Translations under genes and position numbers: made by a program
Notes under the pieces: model-generated
The model's input: only the letters and a program-made list of their open reading frames with translations
Database searches by the model: none
What the model was told of the DNA's origin: nothing
Assembly (NCBI GenBank): GCA_001708385.1
Contig: CP012388.1
Span: 2,604,001-2,668,000, forward strand
Direction of reading: 5' to 3'
DNA from: Flavobacterium psychrophilum
Lineage (GTDB): Bacteria; Bacteroidota; Bacteroidia; Flavobacteriales; Flavobacteriaceae
DNA: 64,000 bases
Shown: positions 33,912-42,580 of the stretch, piece by piece
Layout: the number at the start of each line of letters is the position of its first letter
Numbering within the stretch: the stretch's first letter is position 1

Positions 33912-34023
33912 GTTAAATACCCATTTTTTTAAATTAACGGGGCTTATTGCAATTCTATCTATGATTTTTTTGTAATTTCCACCACTTTTCAAATTCCTCA
34001 ACTGAGATTGAAAAATTTATCCT

Positions 34024-35022
34024 ATGAGTAAAATAACAGCCGCCATTACAGCAGTGGGGGGATATGTTCCTGACTTTGTTTTATCTAATAAAGTTCTGGA
34101 AACAATGGTAGACACTAACGATGAGTGGATTACTTCCCGTACTGGTATTAAAGAAAGGCGCATTCTTAAAGATAAAGATAAGGGTACATCCTTTTTAGCT
34201 ATAAAAGCAGCCGAAGACTTACTTGCTAAGTCTGGCACAAACCCGGCAGAGATTGATATGGTGCTTTTAGCAACCACTACTCCTGATATGCCGGTTGCAG
34301 CAACAGCAGTTTATGTTGCATCACACATAGGCGCAGTAAACGCCTTTGCCTACGACCTGCAGGCAGCATGTTCCAGTTTTTTATACGGTATGAGTACCGC
34401 AGCGGCCTACATTGAGTCTGGTCGTTATAAAAAAGTTCTTGTTATTGGAGCAGATAAAATGTCTTCTATTATTGATTATACCGACAGGGCTACCTGCATT
34501 ATCTTTGGAGATGGTGCCGGAGCAGCATTGTTTGAACCTAATACCGAAGGTCTTGGACTTCAGGATGAAATTTTAAGGAGCGACGGTATTGGCCGTGAAT
34601 TCCTTAAGATCGAAGCGGGAGGATCTTTACTTCCCCCGTCTCAGGAAACTATAGACAACAGACAGCATTTTGTTCACCAGGACGGTAAAACAGTATTTAA
34701 ATATGCTGTATCTAATATGGCAGACGTTAGTGAGAAGATTATGAATAACAATAACCTTACTAACGACGATGTTAACTGGCTTATAGCGCACCAGGCTAAC
34801 AAGAGGATTATAGATGCTACAGCATCACGTATGAATCTTGATGAAGCTAAAGTGCTTGTAAACATAGAAAAATATGGTAATACAACATCTGCAACACTGC
34901 CTTTGTTGTTAAATGACTTTGAACACCTTTTCAAAAAGGGAGATAATCTTATCTTTGCCTCTTTTGGCGGAGGGTTTACATGGGGTTCCATTTACCTTAA
35001 ATGGGCGTACGACAAAAAATAA
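34024..35022 (+). CDS. fabH: Beta-ketoacyl-ACP synthase III
   Basis: Condenses acetyl-CoA (or branched starters) with malonyl-ACP to begin fatty acid synthesis. 332 residues: NDEWITSRTGIKERRI (34-49), catalytic Cys in LQAACSSFLYGM, His in IAHQANKRI, Asn in EKYGNTTSAT, and the C-terminal SFGGGFTWGS. Catalytic triad complete. It leads the fabH-accB-accC order; 28 bases to accB, suggesting one mRNA. Confidence 0.96.
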   Translation: MSKITAAITAVGGYVPDFVLSNKVLETMVDTNDEWITSRTGIKERRILKDKDKGTSFLAIKAAEDLLAKSGTNPAEIDMVLLATTTPDMPVAATAVYVASHIGAVNAFAYDLQAACSSFLYGMSTAAAYIESGRYKKVLVIGADKMSSIIDYTDRATCIIFGDGAGAALFEPNTEGLGLQDEILRSDGIGREFLKIEAGGSLLPPSQETIDNRQHFVHQDGKTVFKYAVSNMADVSEKIMNNNNLTNDDVNWLIAHQANKRIIDATASRMNLDEAKVLVNIEKYGNTTSATLPLLLNDFEHLFKKGDNLIFASFGGGFTWGSIYLKWAYDKK

Positions 35023-35050
35023 CAAAACAAACTATACAAAAACGGAAATT

Positions 35051-35530
35051 ATGGATATTAGAGAAATTCAAAACCTAATCAAGTTTGTAGCAAAATCCGG
35101 AGCTACAGAAGTTAAGTTGGAGATGGATGATATTAAGATCACCATAAAAACTACAGAAGCAGGCGCTTCTGAGCCTACAACTTACATTCAGCATGTTCCG
35201 CAGCAACAACAGAATTTTGCTCCTGTTGCTCAGGCTGCTCCACAGGCACCGGCTGCTCCTGCTGCACCAGCAGTAGACGAGAATGCAAAATACATTACTA
35301 TCAAATCGCCTATTATTGGTACACTATACAGGAAACCATCTCCGGACAAACCAGTGTTTGTAGAAGTTGGAAGTACTATCTCTAAAGGAGATGTAGTTTG
35401 TGTTATCGAGGCTATGAAATTGTTCAACGAAATCGAGTCTGAAGTTTCTGGTAAAATCGTTAAGGTTTTAGTTGACGACGCTTCTCCGGTAGAGTTTGAC
35501 CAACCACTATTCTTAGTAGACCCGTCTTAA
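35051..35530 (+). CDS. accB: Biotin carboxyl carrier protein of acetyl-CoA carboxylase
   Basis: 160 residues from the ATG at 35051 (MDIREIQNLIKFVAKSG). A longer in-frame start inside fabH is not credible. An Ala/Pro-rich linker (about 60-80) joins the N-terminal part to the biotinyl domain. The biotin attachment lysine is K123 in EAMKLFNE. Works with AccC, encoded 85 bases downstream, and with carboxyltransferase subunits outside the window. Confidence 0.96.
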   Translation: MDIREIQNLIKFVAKSGATEVKLEMDDIKITIKTTEAGASEPTTYIQHVPQQQQNFAPVAQAAPQAPAAPAAPAVDENAKYITIKSPIIGTLYRKPSPDKPVFVEVGSTISKGDVVCVIEAMKLFNEIESEVSGKIVKVLVDDASPVEFDQPLFLVDPS

Positions 35531-35615
35531 TAATTTTAAATGATGAATTTTGAATGCTGATTTAGTATTCAGATCAATCTAAAAGTTATAATTCGAAATT
35601 TAAAATACTAAAGAC

Positions 35616-36962
35616 ATGTTTAAAAAAGTACTAATTGCAAACAGGGGAGAGATTGCACTACGTGTAATAAGGACCTGCAGGGAGATGGGTATTAAAACAG
35701 TAGCTGTTTATTCTACTGCAGATGCCGAAAGCCTTCACGTTAAGTTTGCAGATGAGGCAGTTTGCATTGGCCCACCGCCAAGTAACCTTTCTTATCTTAA
35801 GATATCGAACATTATTGCTGCTGCAGAAATTACTAATGCAGATGCTATACACCCGGGTTATGGTTTCTTATCTGAAAACGCTAAGTTTTCTAAGATATGT
35901 GCAGAACACGGTATTAAATTTATTGGTGCTTCGCCGGATATGATTGACAAAATGGGAGACAAAGCTACGGCTAAAGCTACCATGAAGGCTGCCGGTGTAC
36001 CTTGTGTACCGGGATCTGACGGACTTCTTGATTCTTACGAGCATGCCGAACAACTTGCAAAAGAATTTGGCTACCCTGTAATGCTTAAAGCTACTGCCGG
36101 TGGTGGTGGTAAAGGTATGAGGGCTGTATGGAAACATGAAGAGCTTCTTAAAGCGTGGGAAAGCGCAAGGCAGGAAGCTGCTGCATCTTTTGGTAACGAC
36201 GGTATGTATATGGAGAAGCTTATTGAAGAGCCTCGCCACATAGAAATCCAGATCGTTGGTGATTCATTTGGTAAAGCATGTCACCTTTCTGAGAGGGACT
36301 GTTCTGTACAAAGACGCCACCAAAAGCTTACTGAAGAAACACCATCTCCGTTTATGACGGATGAGCTTCGTACCAAAATGGGTGAAGCTGCTGTTAAAGC
36401 TGCTGAATATATTAAATATGAAGGTGCCGGTACGGTTGAGTTTCTTGTAGACAAACACAGGAATTTCTATTTCATGGAAATGAATACACGTATACAGGTA
36501 GAGCACCCAATTACCGAGCAGGTAATTGATTATGACCTTATCCGTGAGCAGATACTTGTTGCTGCAGGTGTGCCTATTTCAGGTAAAAACTACCTTCCGC
36601 AGCTTCACTCTATAGAGTGCCGTATTAATGCTGAAGATCCATATAACGACTTTAGGCCGTCTCCGGGTAAAATTACTACCCTGCATATGCCGGGCGGACA
36701 CGGAGTGCGTTTAGATACTCATGTTTACTCTGGGTATACTATTCCGCCGAACTATGATTCAATGATCGCTAAGCTGATAACTACTGCCCAGACCAGGGAA
36801 GAGGCTATTAACAAAATGAAGCGTGCACTTGATGAGTTTGTGATTGAAGGGATCAAAACTACGATACCTTTCCACAGGCAGTTAATGGATGAGCCGGATT
36901 ATGTAGCCGGTAATTACACCACTAAATTTATGGAGTCTTTTAAAATGAAAGATCCCGCATAA
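35616..36962 (+). CDS. accC: Biotin carboxylase subunit of acetyl-CoA carboxylase
   Basis: ATP-grasp enzyme that carboxylates biotin on AccB. 448 residues: [19 protein letters not shown] (3-21), [13 protein letters not shown], the glycine-rich ATP loop [10 protein letters not shown] (about 160-170), [13 protein letters not shown], and [15 protein letters not shown] (active site). Length matches AccC. Last gene of the block, ended by a terminator. Confidence 0.97.
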   Translation: MFKKVLIANRGEIALRVIRTCREMGIKTVAVYSTADAESLHVKFADEAVCIGPPPSNLSYLKISNIIAAAEITNADAIHPGYGFLSENAKFSKICAEHGIKFIGASPDMIDKMGDKATAKATMKAAGVPCVPGSDGLLDSYEHAEQLAKEFGYPVMLKATAGGGGKGMRAVWKHEELLKAWESARQEAAASFGNDGMYMEKLIEEPRHIEIQIVGDSFGKACHLSERDCSVQRRHQKLTEETPSPFMTDELRTKMGEAAVKAAEYIKYEGAGTVEFLVDKHRNFYFMEMNTRIQVEHPITEQVIDYDLIREQILVAAGVPISGKNYLPQLHSIECRINAEDPYNDFRPSPGKITTLHMPGGHGVRLDTHVYSGYTIPPNYDSMIAKLITTAQTREEAINKMKRALDEFVIEGIKTTIPFHRQLMDEPDYVAGNYTTKFMESFKMKDPA

Positions 36963-36974
36963 TAAAAAAAAATT

Positions 36975-37002
36975 AACCCACGTATACTAGCGTGGGTTTT
37001 TT
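36975..37002 (+). terminator. Terminator after accC
   Basis: AACCCACG with CGTGGGTT, loop of 8, then T's. Confidence 0.88.
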
Positions 37003-37077
37003 GTTTTATATTAGTATCTGCAAAAAATGGTATGATACTTGTTTTTGCCATAATCTATAAACCAAAAATAATAAGCA

Positions 37078-37494
37078 ATGTTAAAAATGATTATTTCTGC
37101 AGCTAAAACTATGGTAGGTGTTACTGTTATGCTGCTTGCATTTACAACAACGGTATCTGCACAGGATCGCACCGCTGAAGGTGCTAAAAGAGCAACTGAT
37201 AAAATGAAAGCCGAACTTTCTCTAACAGATGCACAATACCCTAAAGTTGAAAAAATCAATAAAGATTTTATCGCAAAAACTCAGGAGAACCGTGCGCTTA
37301 CGAATCAAGTTGAAAGAGAAAACAGTGTAAAAGCACTTAGTGAAGACAGAGATACACAATTAAAAGCTGTTCTTACTGAGGAACAATTTAAGGCATATAA
37401 TGCTAAAAAAGCTGCAAGGTTAAATACTATTAAAGAGAGACGTGCGGTTAAACAAGGCACAGAGCTTCGTAAGCAGGAAATAAAGAAATCATAA
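37078..37494 (+). CDS. Spy/CpxP-like small periplasmic protein, copy 1
   Basis: 138 residues. Signal peptide to about 28 (VTVMLLAFTTTVSAQ), then a charged all-helical mature part with LSLTDAQYPKVEKINKDF and LTEEQFKAYNAKKA, two LTxxQ-type motifs as in Spy/CpxP periplasmic chaperones. Homology to those is by pattern only. A basic C-terminus (RAVKQGTELRKQEIKKS) follows. Tandem with a paralogue; each has its own terminator. Confidence 0.75.
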   Translation: MLKMIISAAKTMVGVTVMLLAFTTTVSAQDRTAEGAKRATDKMKAELSLTDAQYPKVEKINKDFIAKTQENRALTNQVERENSVKALSEDRDTQLKAVLTEEQFKAYNAKKAARLNTIKERRAVKQGTELRKQEIKKS

Positions 37495-37498
37495 TTAG

Positions 37499-37524
37499 AA
37501 GCCTCCCAATCGGGGGGCTTTTTT
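37499..37524 (+). terminator. Terminator after Spy-like copy 1
   Basis: AAGCCTCCC with GGGGGGCTT (one G-T pair), then T's. Confidence 0.85.
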
Positions 37525-37608
37525 GTGTTTAACGTGATATACCCTAAACTAAATTACTGTTTAAACAGATATTTTTTTGCAATATGATGGGCGATACAAT
37601 TTATCGTA

Positions 37609-37616
37609 TATTTTTG
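37609..37616 (+). promoter_or_regulatory. -7 element of Spy-like copy 2
   Basis: TATTTTTG, exact match. It lies downstream of the ATG at 37584 and so rules that start out. Confidence 0.55.
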
Positions 37617-37655
37617 CGGTTATATAGTATTGTAAAACATAAAACCTCTAAAATA

Positions 37656-38042
37656 ATGATGATCAAAAAATTTACTTCAATTGCGAAAAGAATGCTAGGT
37701 GCAGCTGCATTATTACTTGCTGTGACTACGACAGTCTACGGACAGGAAACAGACAAAATTGCGGATGCCAGTAAAACGGTAGCTTCTCAAATGAAAATGC
37801 AACTTACACTCAACGATAACCAATACACGCAGGTTGTAGAAGTTAACAAGGCTTATTTAAAAAAGGTTAAAGACTGTAAAGCATCAGGTGATACTGCTCC
37901 TGCAAAAGCAAAAAAAATGCAGGTACTTAATGAGGAAAGAGACGGAAAATTAAAATCTGTACTTACGGAAGTTCAATATAAAAAATATGGTGCTGGTAGG
38001 GCAGAGAATATCAAAAAACTCAAAGAAGCTGCCAGTATTTAA
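37656..38042 (+). CDS. Spy/CpxP-like small periplasmic protein, copy 2
   Basis: 128 residues from the first of two overlapping ATGs (37656 or 37659). A signal peptide with LGAAALLLAVTTTVYGQ aligns with copy 1. The helical mature part has LTLNDNQYTQVVEVNKAYL and LTEVQYKKYGAGRA, the same two LTxxQ-type motifs. A longer ORF from 37584 is excluded by the -7 element at 37609. Two cysteines are absent in copy 1 except one here (VKDCKAS). Likely a stress chaperone of the periplasm; inferred. Confidence 0.75.
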   Translation: MMIKKFTSIAKRMLGAAALLLAVTTTVYGQETDKIADASKTVASQMKMQLTLNDNQYTQVVEVNKAYLKKVKDCKASGDTAPAKAKKMQVLNEERDGKLKSVLTEVQYKKYGAGRAENIKKLKEAASI

Positions 38043-38047
38043 AATGT

Positions 38048-38075
38048 AAGGTCTCACGTAAGTGGGACCTTTTTT
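38048..38075 (+). terminator. Terminator after Spy-like copy 2
   Basis: AAGGTCTCAC with GTGGGACCTT, loop GTAA, then T's. Confidence 0.85.
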
Positions 38076-38404
38076 ATTTAATTATTAAATAATATTACTA
38101 CTCAGATCTAGTAAATCGCCGAATTATCTTGATATAATAGACATTGTTAATACTTTGTCAGGACAATTTCAACAGGCTAACAGCTGATTTAATCGATGAA
38201 TTGCAAATAAAATCCATTTGTCTTACAGTCAATACGTTAAACTTTTTTATCTAATTAAAACAATCTCAGCGCATTATGCGTTACTGTAAGTTTAAACTTA
38301 GATAAAGTTAAAAATATCACAATTAAATTGTAGGGTTTTTTTGCATTAAACTGTTTCTTTGTGTGTGAAAAAGAAATAATAACTGTTTTTAAATTGTTCT
38401 GAGT
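38076..38404. other. AT-rich intergenic stretch
   Basis: No gene, repeat or strong hairpin seen. A one-mismatch -7 element (TTTCTTTG) near 38354 could serve the next gene. Confidence 0.4.
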
Positions 38405-38812
38405 ATGGATACGGATATGTCGCCACTGTTTAATAATAGCTGTGGAAAAATATTTAATGATAAGGTAATTTTAGCTTCTCCTAACAGAGAAAGCCATGTG
38501 AAATTTGATTCTATTGAAAAACTGGAATTTAAAACACGTGTAAGTTTTAAATCGTTGCTTTGGGTTCTTATATCTTCATCTTTCTTTTTGATACTTTATC
38601 TTGAAAGAAATCTTGACGGATGGCTTTATGCGCTTATTGGTGCTGTAGCATTGGGCTTTACTATTTTGTCGCTTATAATGGTTGAAAAAAACCACCATAT
38701 TATGCTACAGCTTAACGATGGTTCGAGAACAAGGATTAACGTTGCCAAGGATAATAAAAAAGACGCTAAGAAATTTGTTGACATCGCTAAGAAAAAGAAG
38801 ATGGCAGCTTAA
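38405..38812 (+). CDS. Small two-helix membrane protein of unknown function
   Basis: 135 residues, not recognised. A soluble N-terminus of about 50 residues includes KIFNDKVILASPN. Two hydrophobic segments follow at about 52-70 (WVLISSSFFLILYL) and 74-97 (LYALIGAVALGFTILSLIMV). The C-terminal part is basic and beta-like then helical (LQLNDGSRTRINVAKDNKK...KKKK). The layout resembles a small PH-like membrane protein. Monocistronic. Confidence 0.65.
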   Translation: MDTDMSPLFNNSCGKIFNDKVILASPNRESHVKFDSIEKLEFKTRVSFKSLLWVLISSSFFLILYLERNLDGWLYALIGAVALGFTILSLIMVEKNHHIMLQLNDGSRTRINVAKDNKKDAKKFVDIAKKKKMAA

Positions 38813-38830
38813 GTAAAATATGCTGATACT

Positions 38831-38861
38831 AAAAATGCCCGGATATTTTCCGGGCATTTTT
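38831..38861. terminator. Shared terminator of converging genes
   Basis: AAAATGCCCGGA with TCCGGGCATTTT, loop of 5; bidirectional. Confidence 0.9.
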
Positions 38862-38864
38862 AGT

Positions 38865-40445
38865 TTAAAACTTTTCTGCAGATGCTTTTTTCCAAAAGTA
38901 TAACCACTTTGCGGGAACTGTGCCTTCATGTACAAGACAGCCCTTTTCAAGCTCCGGGTACGTTTCAAGAAACGTTTCAATTTTTGTCCTGTCTACCCTC
39001 ATGCTTACCACACTCCTGTCCACTTCGTCAGGATGTTTTATTCCGGCAGATGCCATAAGTTCCATTGCGCTTTTTACAGTTTCGTGCTGAAAACGGAAAA
39101 CGCGTACGCTTTTTTCTGCAGGAACAAGCCCCTTAACGAGTTTTGGGTCTTGAGTGGCAACTCCGGTAGGGCATGTGTTAGTGTGGCATTCAAGGGCCTG
39201 TATGCAGCCCAGGGCGAACATCATACCACGTGCCGAGTTACATAAATCTGCTCCGGTTGCCAAAGTTTTAATTATATCAAATCCTGTTACGATTTTTCCG
39301 CTACAAATAATTTTTATTTGATGCCTTATGCCAAAGCCAACAAGTGAGTCATGTACAAAGGCAAGCGCATCGCGTAAAGGCATACCTACGTGGTCTGAAT
39401 ATTCCTGTGGCGCGGCACCTGTACCGCCTTCGGCACCATCTACAGTAATAAAGTCAAAATAGGTTTTGGTTTCTACCATCGCCTTGCAGATTGACATAAA
39501 TTCCGATTTGTTTCCAATACAAATCTTCATGCCTATTGGTTTGCCTTCAGATCCCTGTCTCAAAACTTTAATAAATTCCATTAATTCCAATGGAGTAGTA
39601 AATGCCGAGTGGTATGGTGGTGATATAATATCATGCCCTTTGCCTACAATACGTATATTGGCAATTTCATCGGTTACCTTTTCTTTCGGAAGTATACCCC
39701 CGTGGCCCGGTTTTGCCCCCTGCGAGAATTTTATCTCGATCATTTTTACTTTGTCCAGCGTAGCCCTTTTAGAATATTCTTCATAAGAGAACCGGCCTTC
39801 ACTATCGCGGCAGCTAAAATATCCTGTACCAATATTCCATACTACATCACCGCCTTCAAGGTGATAAGGCGATAAACCGCCTTCTCCCGTGTTGTGGTAA
39901 AAATCACCTTGCTTTGCGCCTGCATTTAACGCCTGTATGGCATTTTTACTTAATGAGCCATAACTCATAGCGCTAATGTTAAATAGACTGGCCTGGTAAG
40001 GCTGTGTACATTGTTCTGATCCAATCCTAACTCTTGGATTATGATCGATGGTTTCAAGAGGCAACGCTCTTATGCTATGGTTTATCCATTGATAGCCCAG
40101 TTCGTATAAATCTAACTGGGTACCAAAGGGGGTAGTGTCGGTTTCTTTTTTGCTTCGTTGGTAAACAAGGCTTCTTTCTAGGCGGTTAAAAGGTTTTCCA
40201 TCAAGGTCTTTCTCTATAAAATACTGGCGTATTTCGGGTCCGATAGATTCCAGTAGATAACGCATCCTGCCCAATAGCGGGAAATTTCTGCGTATCGATT
40301 TTTTAGACTGGTACATATCATAGAATCCCATTGCAATTAACGGAAGGAAAATAAGCAGCAACAGGATAGACTTCCAGTTGATGTAGGTAAGCAGCGCAAT
40401 GATGGATAGCGATGTAATAGTAAAGAGAAGAAAAATTTTTCTCAT
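38865..40445 (-). CDS. FMN-binding glutamate-synthase-like protein
   Basis: 526 residues. Two N-terminal hydrophobic segments (about 4-20, 26-43) anchor a domain like the synthase barrel of GltB: AMSYGSLSKNAIQALNAGAK, FSQGAKPGHGGILP, DFITVDGAEGGTGAAPQEYS and a cluster motif CIQALECHTNTCPTGVATQ (three cysteines as for a 3Fe-4S centre). It lacks the glutaminase domain and is far shorter than GltB, so it is a stand-alone FMN oxidoreductase of unknown substrate. Monocistronic. Confidence 0.9.
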   Translation of the reverse strand: MRKIFLLFTITSLSIIALLTYINWKSILLLLIFLPLIAMGFYDMYQSKKSIRRNFPLLGRMRYLLESIGPEIRQYFIEKDLDGKPFNRLERSLVYQRSKKETDTTPFGTQLDLYELGYQWINHSIRALPLETIDHNPRVRIGSEQCTQPYQASLFNISAMSYGSLSKNAIQALNAGAKQGDFYHNTGEGGLSPYHLEGGDVVWNIGTGYFSCRDSEGRFSYEEYSKRATLDKVKMIEIKFSQGAKPGHGGILPKEKVTDEIANIRIVGKGHDIISPPYHSAFTTPLELMEFIKVLRQGSEGKPIGMKICIGNKSEFMSICKAMVETKTYFDFITVDGAEGGTGAAPQEYSDHVGMPLRDALAFVHDSLVGFGIRHQIKIICSGKIVTGFDIIKTLATGADLCNSARGMMFALGCIQALECHTNTCPTGVATQDPKLVKGLVPAEKSVRVFRFQHETVKSAMELMASAGIKHPDEVDRSVVSMRVDRTKIETFLETYPELEKGCLVHEGTVPAKWLYFWKKASAEKF

Positions 40446-40580
40446 AACTGTTTAAGTATTATGCTTTCTGAGAGTAAAAGCGGTTAGTTTTTGTTTATTC
40501 GTAAAAAGGGCAGGCCTTTCCTAACAAATATAGTAAGTATTTGTAACCTCTATTGCTTGAAACGGTCTAAATAAGATACT

Positions 40581-40609
40581 AAAAATCCCGAAGCGTTAAC
40601 TCCGGGATT
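40581..40609 (-). terminator. Terminator after the beta-barrel-like gene (duplicate sequence)
   Basis: AATCCCG...CGGGATT with a 12-base loop; the same 28 bases recur at 41241-41269. Confidence 0.75.
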
Positions 40610-40630
40610 GGTTATTATGAAGTTGTCTGA

Positions 40631-41227
40631 TTAGAATGTATAGCCTAATCTTAAGTGAATATCTAATGCAACATCAGACTGGTCTCTGTAAATATTATTG
40701 TCTGATATATACCATAAATAGCCAACCCCTATGCCGGCTTCATAATTGAAGTTACTTTTGGCGATAGCACGGCGAATGCCCCATTTAGGGATAAAGCTCA
40801 TTTGGTTAGGGATGTAAAGCTGATCGGGTCCGCCAATTTTGAATAAGTCAGGATAATATTTAACAGCAAGCGTTACAAAGTTTGCACTGTTGTTCTCGAT
40901 GTGTTTTCCTTTATTGGCACGTTTTTTAAGGTTGTAATACCATCTTGGCTCAATACTTATGCTTGGTGCCAAAAAAGATCCTTTGTCGCTTTCTTCCCAA
41001 CTGTTCCAGTTAAACGTTTCGTAAAACCAAAGGTCAAGGCCTACTTCGGTACGTAGTGCCCAACGGTCGCTCAGGCGCGATTCATTGCTGGCATAAATGC
41101 CAATTGCGCCTGCCTGTACGTTAAATAATGATTTTTCTACCGACGCAGAAGCGGCAGGATCTTCCTGCGCCTTAGCAGCACCAAAGCATAGAAGAGATGC
41201 TAAAAGAATGTAGTGTTTTTTGATCAT
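40631..41227 (-). CDS. Secreted, probable outer-membrane beta-barrel protein
   Basis: 198 residues. Signal peptide MIKKHYILLASLLCFGAAKAQ. The mature part has alternating hydrophobic/polar strands (WALRTEVGLDLWFYET, SISIEPRWYYNL, FVTLAVKYYPDLF) and ends LRLGYTF with a terminal Phe, as barrels do. No specific family recognised. It lies just downstream of the C1 peptidase on the same strand; the two genes carry identical terminators. Confidence 0.72.
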   Translation of the reverse strand: MIKKHYILLASLLCFGAAKAQEDPAASASVEKSLFNVQAGAIGIYASNESRLSDRWALRTEVGLDLWFYETFNWNSWEESDKGSFLAPSISIEPRWYYNLKKRANKGKHIENNSANFVTLAVKYYPDLFKIGGPDQLYIPNQMSFIPKWGIRRAIAKSNFNYEAGIGVGYLWYISDNNIYRDQSDVALDIHLRLGYTF

Positions 41228-41240
41228 GATGGTTGGTTAA

Positions 41241-41269
41241 AAAAATCCCGAAGCGTTAACTCCGGGATT
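41241..41269 (-). terminator. Terminator after the C1 peptidase gene (duplicate sequence)
   Basis: Same hairpin and loop as at 40581-40609. Confidence 0.75.
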
Positions 41270-41297
41270 AGTAAGTAAAAGTAAGATGAAAAGCAGT

Positions 41298-42500
41298 TTA
41301 CTGCTTTATGTCAAGTTTTTTTGCAATAGCCGATGGTATACCGCCTTTGTTAAGAAGGATAGCGGTAGACTTATATTTTACAAAGTTTTTAGTCATATAC
41401 ATATATCCTTTGTAATCGTTAGTTGCACCCCATGAGTTTTTAATGATATAGTATTCTTTACCGTTTTGGTCTTTAGTAAGGCCTACAATGTGCATACCGT
41501 GGTCATCCTGTGTGTTGTAGTTGTCAAATGCTTTCTGACGAAGTTCTTCTGTAATTTCAAGTTCTTCTTTAGGACCTGCGAAAAGGCCTTCTTTTTCTTC
41601 AGCAGTCATATCAGCTACGTTTTTAGCTGGTATGTAAGCCACACCGTTTTTCCAGCTGAAACCTTTTTCGCTAACATCACCGGCCCATCCTACAGAGTAA
41701 CCTTTTTTAAGCGCATTATCTATAATGTCTGTAAGCTCATTAAGTTTAACGTTATATACTAAGTCAAGCGACCAGTTGTCCGGAACCATAAGTACAAACT
41801 TAGAATAATAAGGGTGATCTGAGAAAGATGATATCTCTACGTAATCGTCTGGGTTGATACCTACAACTTCTTTAGCAAATGTTTGCGGAGTATATTTCTT
41901 TCCTTTGTAATCAAATGATTTAGGAACTTCTCCAAGATATGAGTCTATTACAGATGTATATGCTTTAATCCAGTTAGGAGAAAGCTCGCCGTTAGGGTTT
42001 TTTACAACAGCTTCAAGAACACCTTGGCCCATAGCCTGCATTTCGCCAAATTTATTGTTGGCAGTACCGTAATTAAGGCCTGTATACACACTTTGCGGTA
42101 ATGCACCATATTGGCGGTACATGTTAATAACATCGTGTAACGCACCACCATCACCTAAAGTAATAGCACCGTGCATACGTACATAGTTTTTACCTTTTTC
42201 TATGTAAGCATTACGTGCAGTATATATCTGAGATATTTCTACCGGCTGCTTGCCCATACGTATCATTTCTGATTCAACGAAAGAGTTTGCAGAATAGCTC
42301 CAGCAAGTTCCTGATGATCCCTGGTTTTTAACCGGAGTGTTCTCGATGTTTACAACATCGGTAAATTTAAATGCAGCAGCACTGTTAGCGCTCTGATTGT
42401 TTTTTAATGAATTTACAAGATAGTCCTGTGCAAAGCCTCCCTGCATTCCCGCAAATAGCATAGCAGTAGCTATGAACGGTTTAACTGAAAAATTATACAT
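41298..42500 (-). CDS. Secreted C1-type aminopeptidase C / bleomycin-hydrolase-like protease
   Basis: Papain-fold cysteine protease. 400 residues from the ATG at 42500; the TTG at 42509 adds three unlikely residues. Signal peptide ending in GGFAQ. Catalytic residues: Cys in NQGSSGTCWSYS (about residue 66), His in DDHGMHIVGL and Asn in IIKNSWG. The 100-residue insertion between Cys and His is as in PepC/BlmH. Exported, unlike most PepC. Located beside the beta-barrel-like gene. Confidence 0.9.
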   Translation of the reverse strand: MYNFSVKPFIATAMLFAGMQGGFAQDYLVNSLKNNQSANSAAAFKFTDVVNIENTPVKNQGSSGTCWSYSANSFVESEMIRMGKQPVEISQIYTARNAYIEKGKNYVRMHGAITLGDGGALHDVINMYRQYGALPQSVYTGLNYGTANNKFGEMQAMGQGVLEAVVKNPNGELSPNWIKAYTSVIDSYLGEVPKSFDYKGKKYTPQTFAKEVVGINPDDYVEISSFSDHPYYSKFVLMVPDNWSLDLVYNVKLNELTDIIDNALKKGYSVGWAGDVSEKGFSWKNGVAYIPAKNVADMTAEEKEGLFAGPKEELEITEELRQKAFDNYNTQDDHGMHIVGLTKDQNGKEYYIIKNSWGATNDYKGYMYMTKNFVKYKSTAILLNKGGIPSAIAKKLDIKQ

Positions 42501-42580
42501 CTTTAACAATAGTTTTTATTAAATTTTTGTGAAGGCTAAAATACAGAAAATTTATAAAATAGCCTCTTTTTTTGAAATTT

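Noticed and set aside
37584-37655. Longer start for Spy-like copy 2
   Set aside because: It would be upstream of the -7 element at 37609 and would destroy the signal peptide.
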